From NCBI GenBank assembly GCA_963205455.1, contig CAUJJL010000083.1, positions 1-51,996 of the forward strand: 51,996 bases of DNA. Reading direction: 5' to 3'. Each line of letters starts with the position of its first letter. The stretch's first letter is position 1. The notes under the pieces were generated by a model. The model did no database searches. It saw nothing but the letters and a program-made list of their open reading frames with translations, and was not told the DNA's origin. Shown in pieces: positions 28,685-36,597 of the stretch. The translations under genes and the position numbers were made by a program. Source of the DNA: Verrucomicrobiota bacterium. Lineage in GTDB: Bacteria; Verrucomicrobiota; Verrucomicrobiia; Opitutales; Opitutaceae.

Positions 28685-29725
28685 TCACGTGAGGTAGTCC
28701 GAAAATCGGCGGGACCACCGCTCCCTATAGCCGCCGTCCGGAAGACGCACGACAAAGAGCGCCGCAAGATCCAGGGAATCCGCGAGCCTGATCCCTTCCT
28801 CGGGACCAAGCAGATAGAGCGCGGTGGCAAACGCGTCCGCCTCCATGCAACTCGCGGCAAGTACCGTCACACTTTCAATCCCTTCCGGCAGCACGCTGCC
28901 CGGCAACGGGTTCACGATGTGCCCAAGTTCACCCGTAGGCAGCAAGCGTTTGCGCAGCGCGTTCCCGGATGTTGCAAGGGCGATGCCGCACACCGCCGCA
29001 ACCGTGACGGGATAGCCCGCACCCGCCTGCGCGGGAGGCTCAATCTGGCACCACCACGGTTGTCCATCAGGCTTGCAGCCCACCCCGCGCGCCTCGCCTC
29101 CGATTTCAACAAAACTGTTGTCCACACCGGCTGCCGCCAGGCGATCGATCGCGAGATCAACCGCATAGCCTTTCGCGATCGAACAGAGATCGATTTCAAA
29201 GCCACCCGGCTGATAGACAGCCGACAACGCGGGATCGATCTGCACGCGCAGATATCCGGTGCACGAACGCGCGCGCTCTGCCGCGTCGGATTCCGGCAGC
29301 ACCGCATAGGCAGGATCCGAAGGTCCAAATCCGAGGGCGTCCGTCAGCCGTCCGATTGTTGGATCGTACGCGCCATGTGTGAGCGCGGCGACTTCCAGTG
29401 CACGCCGCAGCACCGTGAAGGTTGCATCGCAAACCCGCACCCAGGTGTTTGCCCGGGCGATTCGATAGCGTCCAAGGTCGGAGTCCCGCTCCCACGGACT
29501 CATGAGGCGCACGACCGTCCCCAAGGCATCGTGAATCAGCACCTCCGCCTCGTGGCGGCTCAGCGCGCTGCACTCAACCACCTTCGCTCGCCAATGGGTT
29601 CCCATCGTTGTGCCGCTGAACTCCCAGATTTGCCGCGCGCAACGGGATCGCGCTGCACGCAGACTCGCAGGCAGGTTAGGCGGCACAAGGACGCGCCGCT
29701 CCACGTCTTGGCTGGAAACGTTCAC
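28685..29725 (-). CDS. apbE: FAD:protein FMN transferase (ApbE family)
   Basis: Transfers FMN from FAD to Ser/Thr of target proteins outside the cytoplasm. A 346-residue protein starting at a GTG. The family start is EFSGTTMGTHWRAKV. FAD- and Mg-binding parts are VVRLMSPWERDSDLGRY, IDLCSIAKGYAVDLA, NSFVEIGGEARGVG, and the C-terminal ESVTVLAASCMEADAFATAL. Most ApbE proteins are exported, but I see no signal peptide or lipobox here. It is the last gene of the PepSY-DUF2271-DUF4198-apbE operon, 38 bp after the DUF4198 gene, so its target is likely encoded in the same operon. Confidence 0.94.
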   Translation of the reverse strand: MNVSSQDVERRVLVPPNLPASLRAARSRCARQIWEFSGTTMGTHWRAKVVECSALSRHEAEVLIHDALGTVVRLMSPWERDSDLGRYRIARANTWVRVCDATFTVLRRALEVAALTHGAYDPTIGRLTDALGFGPSDPAYAVLPESDAAERARSCTGYLRVQIDPALSAVYQPGGFEIDLCSIAKGYAVDLAIDRLAAAGVDNSFVEIGGEARGVGCKPDGQPWWCQIEPPAQAGAGYPVTVAAVCGIALATSGNALRKRLLPTGELGHIVNPLPGSVLPEGIESVTVLAASCMEADAFATALYLLGPEEGIRLADSLDLAALFVVRLPDGGYRERWSRRFSDYLT

Positions 29726-29763
29726 ATTCCTCGCGCGAGCTTGAGACGCTGTGGCGCCTCGGA

Positions 29764-30606
29764 TCAGTCGGGCAGCACTTCAAACGTGGCGATGTAGGTG
29801 AATGATTTTTCCGACGGCACACCGTGCAGCGTTCCGGCAGTCGTCGCATTCGCCTCAAGCCAGTAGCGCCCCGCCTGCGGCCACTTGATCTGCACGATCC
29901 CTGCCTTATCCGTGCGAAGATTCACGTCTCCGGCTTCGTCACGATAGCGATCATCGCCACGCACCACCGTCACCTCGGCATTGGCCGCCGGTTTGCCGTC
30001 GAGCAACAGGCGAAACCGGGCGGCTTCGCCGACGAACAGATCATTGGGATGCGTCAGGTATTCGATTTCGATTCCCTTGCCCGACGCCTTGAGAACCGTG
30101 TCACTAGGCTTGCCGCAGGTCACAAACGTGACGACATGGCGTCCGCCCGACTCACGCAGCTTGAATCCCTGCTTTTTCGCCATGCCTTCGGCGACGAGCG
30201 ACTCCGGTGTGCCGCGCCAGCGCTCAGTCTTGCCATCCTTTTCATAGCTCCCAAAGAGCGTGGGGTCACCCGGCGACGTCGGGCGGCGCACGATGCCCGG
30301 CTTGAGCGAAATCGCGTACGTGCCCTGCGTCTTGAGTTGAAGCTCGAACGAACTGCGCACCTGTCCGCCAACCGCATTCTGCACCGCCACGGGCGCACCA
30401 TCGGGTCCGCGGACTTCGATCGCTTCGATCGGTACCGGGCGGTGATTTGGGAAAAAGAGATTGTTTGAGACCGCTGCCTCGAAGGAAACCCACTGATCCG
30501 TCCCCGAAAGGACGGTCATGGAGGGCAGTATCCAGACCCGATGCGCATGCAAGGCGGACGTTCCGAGGACAAGTCCAGCGAGAAGGAGGAGGCGATTCGA
30601 TTTCAT
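29764..30606 (-). CDS. DUF4198 family periplasmic protein
   Basis: From the ATG at 30606: MKSNRLLLLAGLVLGTSALH is a signal peptide, followed at once by AHRVWILPSMTVLSG, the typical DUF4198 mature start with a near N-terminal His. The central part is beta-rich and the second half has an Ig-like module (LFVGEAARFRLLLDGKPAANA followed by EVTVVRGDDRYRDEAGDVNL). Length is 280 residues. Some DUF4198 proteins are linked to nickel or cobalt transport; others, as here, sit with PepSY, DUF2271 and ApbE. It is 13 bp after the DUF2271 gene. It probably lies in the periplasm as a structural or metal-binding partner. I see no heme or flavin motif in it. Confidence 0.85.
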   Translation of the reverse strand: MKSNRLLLLAGLVLGTSALHAHRVWILPSMTVLSGTDQWVSFEAAVSNNLFFPNHRPVPIEAIEVRGPDGAPVAVQNAVGGQVRSSFELQLKTQGTYAISLKPGIVRRPTSPGDPTLFGSYEKDGKTERWRGTPESLVAEGMAKKQGFKLRESGGRHVVTFVTCGKPSDTVLKASGKGIEIEYLTHPNDLFVGEAARFRLLLDGKPAANAEVTVVRGDDRYRDEAGDVNLRTDKAGIVQIKWPQAGRYWLEANATTAGTLHGVPSEKSFTYIATFEVLPD

Positions 30607-30619
30607 GAGATGAAAGGTG

Positions 30620-31144
30620 TCAGTCAATTTGGCGAAGCGTAATGGTGCCGAGTTCCCGTTCGCCCTTTACGGAGACATTGACCTTGGAATTCCGGGAAAG
30701 GGTGAAGGGCACACGCACAACCTCACGCCCACCCACTTCGCGCGCGGCCTCGACGAACATCGCGTACTCTCCATCGACGAGCTTGTCGGAGATGCTCGAA
30801 GGGATCCTGACCTCATGGGTGCCTACGGGGCGGCTCGGACCGCTCAATCCGTCGATCGGCAGGTTCAGATCCCGGCCCGACTTGCGCCACCATTGGCGCA
30901 GATCCTTCAGCCAGGATTCGCCTTCATCGTTCTTCATGTCCACGTCGTACCAGACGCACACATTGATCACCGAGCGGTCCGGCCCTTCGATCCATACCGC
31001 TACATAGGGCCGGTGGTACTCCGAGACTTCGAGTTGGGGAATCTCAACCGTGGCGGCGAATTGTGCGGCCGCCGAGGTGGCAACCGTGCAGACAAGGCCC
31101 GGAGCGAAACGGGTCGTGAATTGGGAAAGCGAGCGCGAAGTCAT
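30620..31144 (-). CDS. DUF2271 protein, probable flavinylated periplasmic redox protein
   Basis: A 174-residue protein from the ATG at 31144, with an N-terminal export signal (GLVCTVATSAAAQFAA). The beta-sandwich body contains HRPYVAVWIEGPDRSVINV and WLKDLRQWWRKSGRDLNLPI, the DUF2271 hallmarks. Directly after this comes D-G-L-S-G-P-S (residues 98-104), close to the ApbE flavinylation pattern D-x-x-(S/T)-G-A-(S/T) but with Pro in place of Ala. FMN attachment to Ser101 is therefore plausible. The gene lies between PepSY (12-bp gap) and DUF4198 (13-bp gap), with apbE downstream. The family call is firm; flavinylation is inferred. Confidence 0.87.
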   Translation of the reverse strand: MTSRSLSQFTTRFAPGLVCTVATSAAAQFAATVEIPQLEVSEYHRPYVAVWIEGPDRSVINVCVWYDVDMKNDEGESWLKDLRQWWRKSGRDLNLPIDGLSGPSRPVGTHEVRIPSSISDKLVDGEYAMFVEAAREVGGREVVRVPFTLSRNSKVNVSVKGERELGTITLRQID

Positions 31145-31156
31145 CAAAGGAAAGGA

Positions 31157-31843
31157 CTACAAATGCAGGAAGAAAAGGATGAGGATGATCGGAAGCGCGA
31201 TCCCCGCAACCACCACCGGCCAGGTCATCGGACGCCGACGGGCATGCACCACAAGCAGCGCGAGTCCAGTGACACAGAAGACAACGGAGACAACCGAGAA
31301 GAAATCCATGAACAGGATCCACGAGGTGCCGGTGTGGCGTCCCTTGTGCAGGTCGTTCAACCAGGCGATGACTCCACGCGTGGTGACCTCCTTTTCGATG
31401 TCCCCACTGGCACGATCAATGGTCAGCCAGCCGTCTCCGCCCGGCCGGGGGAGATCAATGTAGATTTCGTCCGCGGTCCATTCCACCTTCCGCGCGCCAG
31501 GATCGGAATCCATCTCCGCCCTCAGCCAATCCCTGACTTCCACGGGCACAGCCTGCCTGGCCTTCTCTGCGCCGCCGGTGTCCGCTGCGATTTTCGCTAA
31601 AAGATGAGCAGGCAGTTTTGTCTGAGTCCGTGTAACGCGGGGCTTCGCGCTGAAATTTGCCGCATGATTCAGCGTGATCCCGGTCCCTGCAAAAAAGATC
31701 ATCGCAGCAAGCGCAAAGGCACCACTGACCCAGTGCCACAAGTAGAACTGCTTGATCCAGAACGAGCGTCCCGCGCCCTTCGGCGGAATCGCAACCGGCG
31801 GTTTTACCACAGGATCGAGAACAGGCGCTTCCTCACGACTCAT
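31157..31843 (-). CDS. PepSY-associated transmembrane protein
   Basis: A 228-residue inner-membrane protein. One helix follows the N-terminal 30 residues (FWIKQFYLWHWVSGAFALAA), with paired aromatic and His residues (LWHW, NHAAN). A PepSY-like periplasmic domain includes VEWTADEIYIDLPRPGGDGW and LNDLHKGRHTGTSW. Two further helices end the protein (FFSVVSVVFCVTGLALLVVH and ITLPI-like segment at the C-terminus). Conserved His in WHW, NHA, LHKGRH and VVHAR suggest heme b or flavin-linked electron transfer across the membrane, as proposed for PepSY_TM proteins. It leads the operon with DUF2271, DUF4198 and apbE. A Fur-box-like sequence lies about 90 bp upstream. Confidence 0.88.
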   Translation of the reverse strand: MSREEAPVLDPVVKPPVAIPPKGAGRSFWIKQFYLWHWVSGAFALAAMIFFAGTGITLNHAANFSAKPRVTRTQTKLPAHLLAKIAADTGGAEKARQAVPVEVRDWLRAEMDSDPGARKVEWTADEIYIDLPRPGGDGWLTIDRASGDIEKEVTTRGVIAWLNDLHKGRHTGTSWILFMDFFSVVSVVFCVTGLALLVVHARRRPMTWPVVVAGIALPIILILFFLHL

Positions 31844-31935
31844 TGGTAATCAATAAGATGCGAACCATGAACCGAAGAATTCGGCCGATCGACTGCAGAT
31901 GCGTTGAACCAAGGAAGGATCACAGAGATCGAGAT

Positions 31936-31954
31936 GAGACTGAGGCTCATTATC
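31936..31954 (-). promoter_or_regulatory. Candidate Fur box upstream of PepSY operon
   Basis: The plus strand reads GAGACTGAGGCTCATTATC. This matches the 19-bp Fur consensus GATAATGATAATCATTATC at 14 of 19 positions, with the right half almost perfect. It is centred about 100 bp upstream of the PepSY start codon, in the space shared with the divergent riboswitch-SMR gene. An iron-responsive role fits a membrane redox operon with ApbE. One half site is weak, so this remains a candidate. Confidence 0.4.
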
Positions 31955-32096
31955 TTCGTCAAGGGTTTTTGAGACTTTGTATCATGACACGAATTCAAGC
32001 GACTCCAATCGCACGCCGCGCAACGGCGCCGGTCAGTCTACCTTGACAGCATCGGAGGCGGCTGATTCCCCACAGAGCCTCACGTGGTTCCACCAC

Positions 32097-32137
32097 CCGG
32101 ACGAGACGCGCCGTACCCGGATTCGCCAAGACGACGC
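32097..32137 (+). promoter_or_regulatory. Guanidine-III riboswitch aptamer (ykkC-III)
   Basis: The 41-nt stretch opens with CCGGACGAG, continues GCGCCGTACCCGG and ends CAAGACG-ACGC. From memory this is nearly identical in sequence and equal in length to the crystallised Thermobifida fusca guanidine-III aptamer. P1 pairs CCGG (32097-32100) with CCGG (32117-32120). The pseudoknot pairs GCGCCGT (32108-32114) with ACGACGC (32131-32137), with 6 of 7 pairs formed; C32111 faces A32134 where the reference has G. The aptamer ends 22 nt before the ATG of a guanidinium-exporter-type SMR gene, exactly the expected partner. A TTGACA hexamer at 32043 could be part of its promoter, but no good -10 follows. 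Likely ON-switch at translation. Confidence 0.9.
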
Positions 32138-32159
32138 AAGCCACGCTCCTCCTCGTCAC

Positions 32160-32486
32160 ATGAAATATTGGTCCATTCTGATCGTCGCAGGCCTGCTCGA
32201 AGTCTGCTGGGCGTCCTCCCTCAAATCCACAGAGGGACTCACCCGCCTCTGGCCGACCGTGTTCTTTGTCACCACGCTGTCTGCCAGCATGTTTCTTCTC
32301 GCCCTTGCGGTGAAACACATCCCTGTCGGCACCGCGTATGCCGTCTGGGTCGGCATCGGCGCGGCCGGCACCGCGATTGCCGCAATCTTTCTCCAGGGAG
32401 AAGCACTCACTCCTGGTCGCGGCATCTTCCTGGGACTGCTGATCGTCTCGATCGTCGGCCTGAAACTGACGACTCCCGCCCACTGA
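32160..32486 (+). CDS. gdx: SMR-family guanidinium exporter (SugE/Gdx type)
   Basis: A 108-residue small multidrug resistance protein with four transmembrane helices. The start at 32160 gives MKYWSILIVAGLLEVCWASS, with the essential membrane Glu at position 14. KSTEGLTRLWP after helix 1 is the mark of the SugE/Gdx branch, which exports guanidinium in exchange for protons. GTAYAVWVGIGAAGTAI is the conserved helix 3 start. The guanidine-III riboswitch ending 22 nt upstream independently supports guanidinium as substrate. The open frame extends upstream to 31977 through the riboswitch, which is not coding. No Shine-Dalgarno sequence is visible before the ATG. It probably works as a dual-topology homodimer. 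Confidence 0.95.
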   Translation: MKYWSILIVAGLLEVCWASSLKSTEGLTRLWPTVFFVTTLSASMFLLALAVKHIPVGTAYAVWVGIGAAGTAIAAIFLQGEALTPGRGIFLGLLIVSIVGLKLTTPAH

Positions 32487-32492
32487 CACAAA

Positions 32493-32511
32493 AAGGGCAA
32501 CACCCGCCCTT
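32493..32511 (+). terminator. Weak hairpin after the SMR gene
   Basis: AAGGGC and GCCCTT form a 6-bp stem around a 7-nt loop, 6 bp after the SMR stop codon. It lacks a T-tract, so if it terminates transcription it would not be a classic intrinsic terminator. Confidence 0.25.
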
Positions 32512-32577
32512 GATTCGCACCGCCGCAGGCGCTTCGGTCACCGCCGTTCAACCACCGCGATTCACCCGAACCCGCCC

Positions 32578-32670
32578 ATGCTCTTCAATCTCACCCGTCA
32601 GGAAAGAAAAATGCTCGGCTGGATCGCCTTCCTGCTGGCACTTGGCGTATTGGGGATCTGGATACTCTAG
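32578..32670 (+). CDS. Possible 30-residue single-span membrane protein
   Basis: ATG to TAG encodes MLFNLTRQERKMLGWIAFLL and ten further residues (ALGVLGIWIL). This is a short charged N-terminus followed by one hydrophobic helix that runs to the C-terminus. The charge pattern fits N-in topology. It lies 91 bp after the SMR gene on the same strand and 9 bp from the end of the convergent nadB gene. The sequence also resembles the N-terminal helix of ComEA-like helix-hairpin-helix proteins, so a truncated gene is another reading. No Shine-Dalgarno sequence is apparent. Coding status is uncertain. Confidence 0.4.
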   Translation: MLFNLTRQERKMLGWIAFLLALGVLGIWIL

Positions 32671-32679
32671 CTTCCCGAA

Positions 32680-34317
32680 TCAGCGGCGTCGCGGCGCAAC
32701 AATCACAGAATCGCGCGCCGTCTTCAGTTTACGCGGAAAGTCGGCAATCGCGTGCAGCCCCCGGCTCTCTTTCCGCTTCAGCGCGCAGGTCACGATCAGG
32801 TCCGCAACCTGGAGAAGATTGCGCAGCTCAAGCAGCTTCGTGTCGACGGAGAAATTCCAGTAGTAGTCATGGATTTCCTTCGAGAGCGTGGCTATCCGCG
32901 TGTGTGCACGTTCCAGCCGCTTCGTGGTGCGCATGATGCCCACATAGTCCCAGAGTGTCCTCCGCAGTTCATCCCAATTGTGTGAAAGCACCACCCGCTC
33001 GTCCGGATCGCCTCCTCCGAGGTCGCGCCAGGGGGGAAGTGAGCCGGGAACCGACGGTCGGCCGCGCAAATAGGCATCGACCGACTCGGCCCCCCGATGC
33101 GACATCACCACCGCCTCGAGCAGCGAATTGCTCGCCAGGCGGTTCGCTCCATGCAGCCCCGTGCTCGCCGCCTCGCCCGAGGCGTATAGGCCAAGTAGCG
33201 AGGTTTCCGCCCTGAGATTCGTCGCTACTCCTCCACAGGTGTAGTGTGCGGCCGGCACCACCGGCACCGGAGCCTTCGCAAGATCGTAGCCCAGGCGTTT
33301 GCAGGTGCGATAGATTTGGGGAAAGTGGCCGCGGATGAACTCGGGACGCCGATGCGTGATGTCCAGCCACACGTGAGGCGCACCGCTCTGCTTCATCTCG
33401 TTGTCGATCGCACGCGCCACAATGTCGCGCGGGGCCAGATCCGCGAGCGGGTGATAGCGTTTCATGAACGCCTCGCCCTTGAAGTTTCGCAGCACCGCAC
33501 CTTCGCCGCGCACGGCCTCGCTGATGAGGAAGCGCTCCCCCGTGGTGGAATAAAGCGTCGTCGGATGAAACTGGATGAACTCCATGTTCCGGATGGCCAC
33601 ACCGGCGCGGTACGCCATGGCGATGCCGTCACCCGTAGCGATATCCGGATTTGTCGTGTAGAGGTAAACCTGCCCGGCACCACCCGAACTCAGCATCACC
33701 ACTGGCGCACTGAATGTCACCACCCGACCGCACTGCACGTCGAGCGCATACAAGCCGGCGACGCGTCGACCGCCCCGTTCGCGGACTCCGCCGATCCTGT
33801 CGGTCGTGATGATGTCGATCGCAAAAAAATGCTCGAGGAGGTCCACGCGCTCCGCACGCGCCACCGCCTTCAGCAGTGCCTCCTCAATCGCCTTTCCCGT
33901 CGTGTCCTTCACGTGCAGAATGCGTCGCTCACCGTGTCCCCCCTCGCGCCCGAGGTCATAGGCACCGGCTTCATTGCGCGAAAACCTCACGCCCCAGTCG
34001 ACCAGTTCACTCACGCGCTGCGGTCCGTCGCGCACAATCTCCCTCACGACGTTCTCATCGCACAGTCCGTCGCCAGCGACGAGCGTATCGTGCACGTGCT
34101 TGTCGAAGTCATCGCTCTGCGCCGTGACAACCGCAATGCCTCCCTGCGCAAAATTTGTGTTTGAATCCGCCTTGTTCTTCTTCGTGAGGATCGCCACCGA
34201 ATGCCCGCGCGCCGCGGCTTTCAGCGCAAAGCTGAGTCCCGCAATGCCGCTGCCAACGACGAGAATGTCGTACCTGCGCTCGGGCGACTGCTCCGGCTTC
34301 AAACGCGAGGTTCTCAC
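32680..34317 (-). CDS. nadB: L-aspartate oxidase
   Basis: Oxidises L-aspartate to iminoaspartate for NAD synthesis; an FAD flavoprotein of 545 residues. FAD-binding start ILVVGSGIAGLSFALKAA is followed by the family segment KADSNTNFAQGGIAVV. EFIQFHPTTLY, HYTCGGVATNL with active-site residues, and GLHGANRLASNSLLEAVV are all present. The C-terminal helical domain is complete. The ATG overlaps the stop of panC by 4 bp (ATGA), so the two are translationally coupled. nadA and nadC are not in the window. Confidence 0.97.
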   Translation of the reverse strand: MRTSRLKPEQSPERRYDILVVGSGIAGLSFALKAAARGHSVAILTKKNKADSNTNFAQGGIAVVTAQSDDFDKHVHDTLVAGDGLCDENVVREIVRDGPQRVSELVDWGVRFSRNEAGAYDLGREGGHGERRILHVKDTTGKAIEEALLKAVARAERVDLLEHFFAIDIITTDRIGGVRERGGRRVAGLYALDVQCGRVVTFSAPVVMLSSGGAGQVYLYTTNPDIATGDGIAMAYRAGVAIRNMEFIQFHPTTLYSTTGERFLISEAVRGEGAVLRNFKGEAFMKRYHPLADLAPRDIVARAIDNEMKQSGAPHVWLDITHRRPEFIRGHFPQIYRTCKRLGYDLAKAPVPVVPAAHYTCGGVATNLRAETSLLGLYASGEAASTGLHGANRLASNSLLEAVVMSHRGAESVDAYLRGRPSVPGSLPPWRDLGGGDPDERVVLSHNWDELRRTLWDYVGIMRTTKRLERAHTRIATLSKEIHDYYWNFSVDTKLLELRNLLQVADLIVTCALKRKESRGLHAIADFPRKLKTARDSVIVAPRRR

Positions 34318-35156
34318 AGCAGGATGTTGTCGATCAAACGCACCTCATCCACCCACGCAGCCACCGCCATCATGGATTTTCCGCCCACCGCTTCACGCAC
34401 AGGCTCCATGGTCAGGCTGTCCGTCACCGCGACATAGATGACCCGCACCCGCCGATGCTGCGAAAGGATGTGTGTGGCCTCGGCGATCAACCGGTCTGAC
34501 CGGTGCTCCCCCTGCGCCACCATCTCCCGTGCCTTGGTCAACGCCTGATAGAGCGCGACTGCCTCCTTTCGCTGGCTGGGACTCAAATAGCGATTGCGCG
34601 AACTCATCGCCAGGCCGTCGGGCTCCCTCACGGTCGGCCCCACAATGACCTCCACCGGAATGAGCAGATCCGCAATCATCTTCCGGATCACCGCGACCTG
34701 CTGGGAATCCTTCTGACCAAAGACCGCGATGTCCGGCGCAACAATGTTCAGCAGTTTCGCCACCACGGTGGTCACTCCGCGGAAATGGGTCGGACGCGAT
34801 GCGCCCTCGAGCGGCTTGCTCACGTGATCCTCAATCACGTACGTCGAAAAGCCCTTGGGATACATATCCTCGACGCTCGGAGCGAAGACCACATCCGCAC
34901 CGGCCTCCAGGCACACCCCCTGGTCTGCCTTCAGATCGCGCGGATACTTTGCGAAATCCTCATTCGGGCCGAACTGCGTCGGGTTGACGAAGATCGAGAC
35001 AATCACCGTGTCGGCGTGCTCCGCCGCCAGGCGGATCAGGCTGCTGTGCCCGGCGTGAAGCGCGCCCAGCGTGGGCACCAGGGCGATGACATGATCCCCT
35101 TCGCGGCGGTCACGGACACGAGCCCGAAGGTCGGCAATGCTGTGGATCGTTTGCAT
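34314..35156 (-). CDS. panC: Pantothenate synthetase (pantoate-beta-alanine ligase)
   Basis: Condenses pantoate and beta-alanine with ATP to pantothenate. The ATG at 35156 gives 280 residues, the family length; the open frame to 35432 continues past it without family similarity. Motifs: LVPTLGALHAGHSSLI (the HIGH-like ATP site), SIFVNPTQFGPNEDFAKYPR, FRGVTTVVAKL, FGQKDSQQ, and AMSSRNRYLS (KMSKS-like loop). The HIGH motif has LGALHAGH, where most enzymes show MGALHEGH. It is divergent from dapL across 105 bp and coupled to nadB downstream. Confidence 0.97.
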   Translation of the reverse strand: MQTIHSIADLRARVRDRREGDHVIALVPTLGALHAGHSSLIRLAAEHADTVIVSIFVNPTQFGPNEDFAKYPRDLKADQGVCLEAGADVVFAPSVEDMYPKGFSTYVIEDHVSKPLEGASRPTHFRGVTTVVAKLLNIVAPDIAVFGQKDSQQVAVIRKMIADLLIPVEVIVGPTVREPDGLAMSSRNRYLSPSQRKEAVALYQALTKAREMVAQGEHRSDRLIAEATHILSQHRRVRVIYVAVTDSLTMEPVREAVGGKSMMAVAAWVDEVRLIDNILL

Positions 35157-35261
35157 GGAGGAACTGTGTGAACACACGCTTGACACGAACAAACGGTAGC
35201 AGGTCCGCTTGTTCAAGTTTTTCGCCTGCTTCTTTGCAGTCGGCCAACGCAACTTTTCCCA

Positions 35262-36491
35262 ATGATCCGCATCAACGAAAACTATACCAAGCTCAAGGCT
35301 TCCTACCTCTTCAGCGACATCGCAAAGCGCGTCTCCGCGTACGCGCAGGCCAACCCCTCCAAGCCGGTCATCCGGCTCGGCATCGGCGACGTCACCGAGC
35401 CGCTGCCTCAGGTTTGCATCGACGCCCTTCACGCGGGCACGGACGAGATGTCAAAGCGGGCGACCTTCAAGGGCTATGGTCCGGAGCAGGGCTACGCCTT
35501 CCTGCGCGAGGCCATCGCACAGAACGATTATGCCGCGCGCGGCTGCAGGATAGAGGCGGATGAGATCTTTGTTTCGGACGGCTCGAAGTGCGACTGCGGC
35601 AACATTCAGGAGATCTTCGCGACCGATGGGCTGCGCCTCGCGATTCCCGATCCCGTCTACCCCGTTTACGTCGATACCAACGTCATGGCGGGTCGCACCG
35701 GAGGTGTCGTCAATGGACGCTACGAGGGAATCACCTACCTCGAGAGCACGCCTGCCAACGGCTATGTCCCGTCGGTTCCTTCCGTGCCCACGGACCTGAT
35801 CTACCTCTGTTTCCCGAACAATCCGACCGGTGCGGTCGCGACCCGCGGGCAGTTGGCCGCCTGGGTCGCCTATGCGCGCGCCAACAAGGCAATCATCCTT
35901 TTCGACTCCGCCTACGAGGCCTACATTCGCGATCCGCGCATTCCCCACTCCATCTATGAAATCGAGGGCGCCCGCGAGGTCGCCATCGAGTTTCGCAGCT
36001 TCTCCAAGACCGCAGGTTTCACCGGCACGCGCTGCGCCTACACCGTCGTTCCCAAGGACCTCCAGGCATTCGACCATGCCGGAAAGAGCCACTCGGTGCA
36101 CGCGCTCTGGAACAGACGTCACACGACAAAATTCAACGGCGTCTCCTATCCCGTTCAAAAGGCGGCCGCCGCGATCTTCACCGATGCCGGCAAACAGCAG
36201 GTGAAGGCCATGACCGACTTCTACCTCGCAAATGCCGCACTCATCCGCACAGCCATGCTCAAGCTCGGCTTCTCCTGCGTCGGCGGCGACAATGCGCCCT
36301 ACATCTGGATCAACACGGGCCGCGACTCCTGGGAATTCTTCGACCTCCTTCTCAATCAGGCCCAGGTGGTCTGCACACCGGGCGCCGGATTCGGCAAGTG
36401 TGGCGAAGGTCACGTGCGCATCAGCGCCTTCAACTCGCGCGAGAACGTGGAGACCGCGCTTTCACGCATTGCCGCTGCACTGAAGGCATGA
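35262..36491 (+). CDS. dapL: LL-diaminopimelate aminotransferase
   Basis: Converts tetrahydrodipicolinate directly to LL-diaminopimelate for lysine and peptidoglycan, bypassing the acyl intermediates. The 409-residue length is standard. The opening [20 protein letters not shown] and [14 protein letters not shown] are hallmarks of DapL. The pyridoxal-phosphate lysine is K249 in [31 protein letters not shown] and FDSAYEAYI hold other cofactor contacts. It stands alone on the plus strand, 106 bp before rpe. DapL occurs in plants, Chlamydiae, Verrucomicrobia and some other bacteria, so it supports the PVC assignment. Confidence 0.96.
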   Translation: MIRINENYTKLKASYLFSDIAKRVSAYAQANPSKPVIRLGIGDVTEPLPQVCIDALHAGTDEMSKRATFKGYGPEQGYAFLREAIAQNDYAARGCRIEADEIFVSDGSKCDCGNIQEIFATDGLRLAIPDPVYPVYVDTNVMAGRTGGVVNGRYEGITYLESTPANGYVPSVPSVPTDLIYLCFPNNPTGAVATRGQLAAWVAYARANKAIILFDSAYEAYIRDPRIPHSIYEIEGAREVAIEFRSFSKTAGFTGTRCAYTVVPKDLQAFDHAGKSHSVHALWNRRHTTKFNGVSYPVQKAAAAIFTDAGKQQVKAMTDFYLANAALIRTAMLKLGFSCVGGDNAPYIWINTGRDSWEFFDLLLNQAQVVCTPGAGFGKCGEGHVRISAFNSRENVETALSRIAAALKA

Positions 36492-36597
36492 TCCCCGCGC
36501 ACCCGCGGGAACAACGGCTAGGGGGTAAACACATGAAGCGATGCACGATTGAGATTCGGCTGGCTTCGCCCCTGTGTTCACGGAAAGTTGCGGCATC

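Noticed and set aside
31844..32159. Guanidine-I or guanidine-II (mini-ykkC) riboswitch in this space
   Set aside because: No pair of hairpins with ACGR loops and no class I core; the sequence fits guanidine-III instead.
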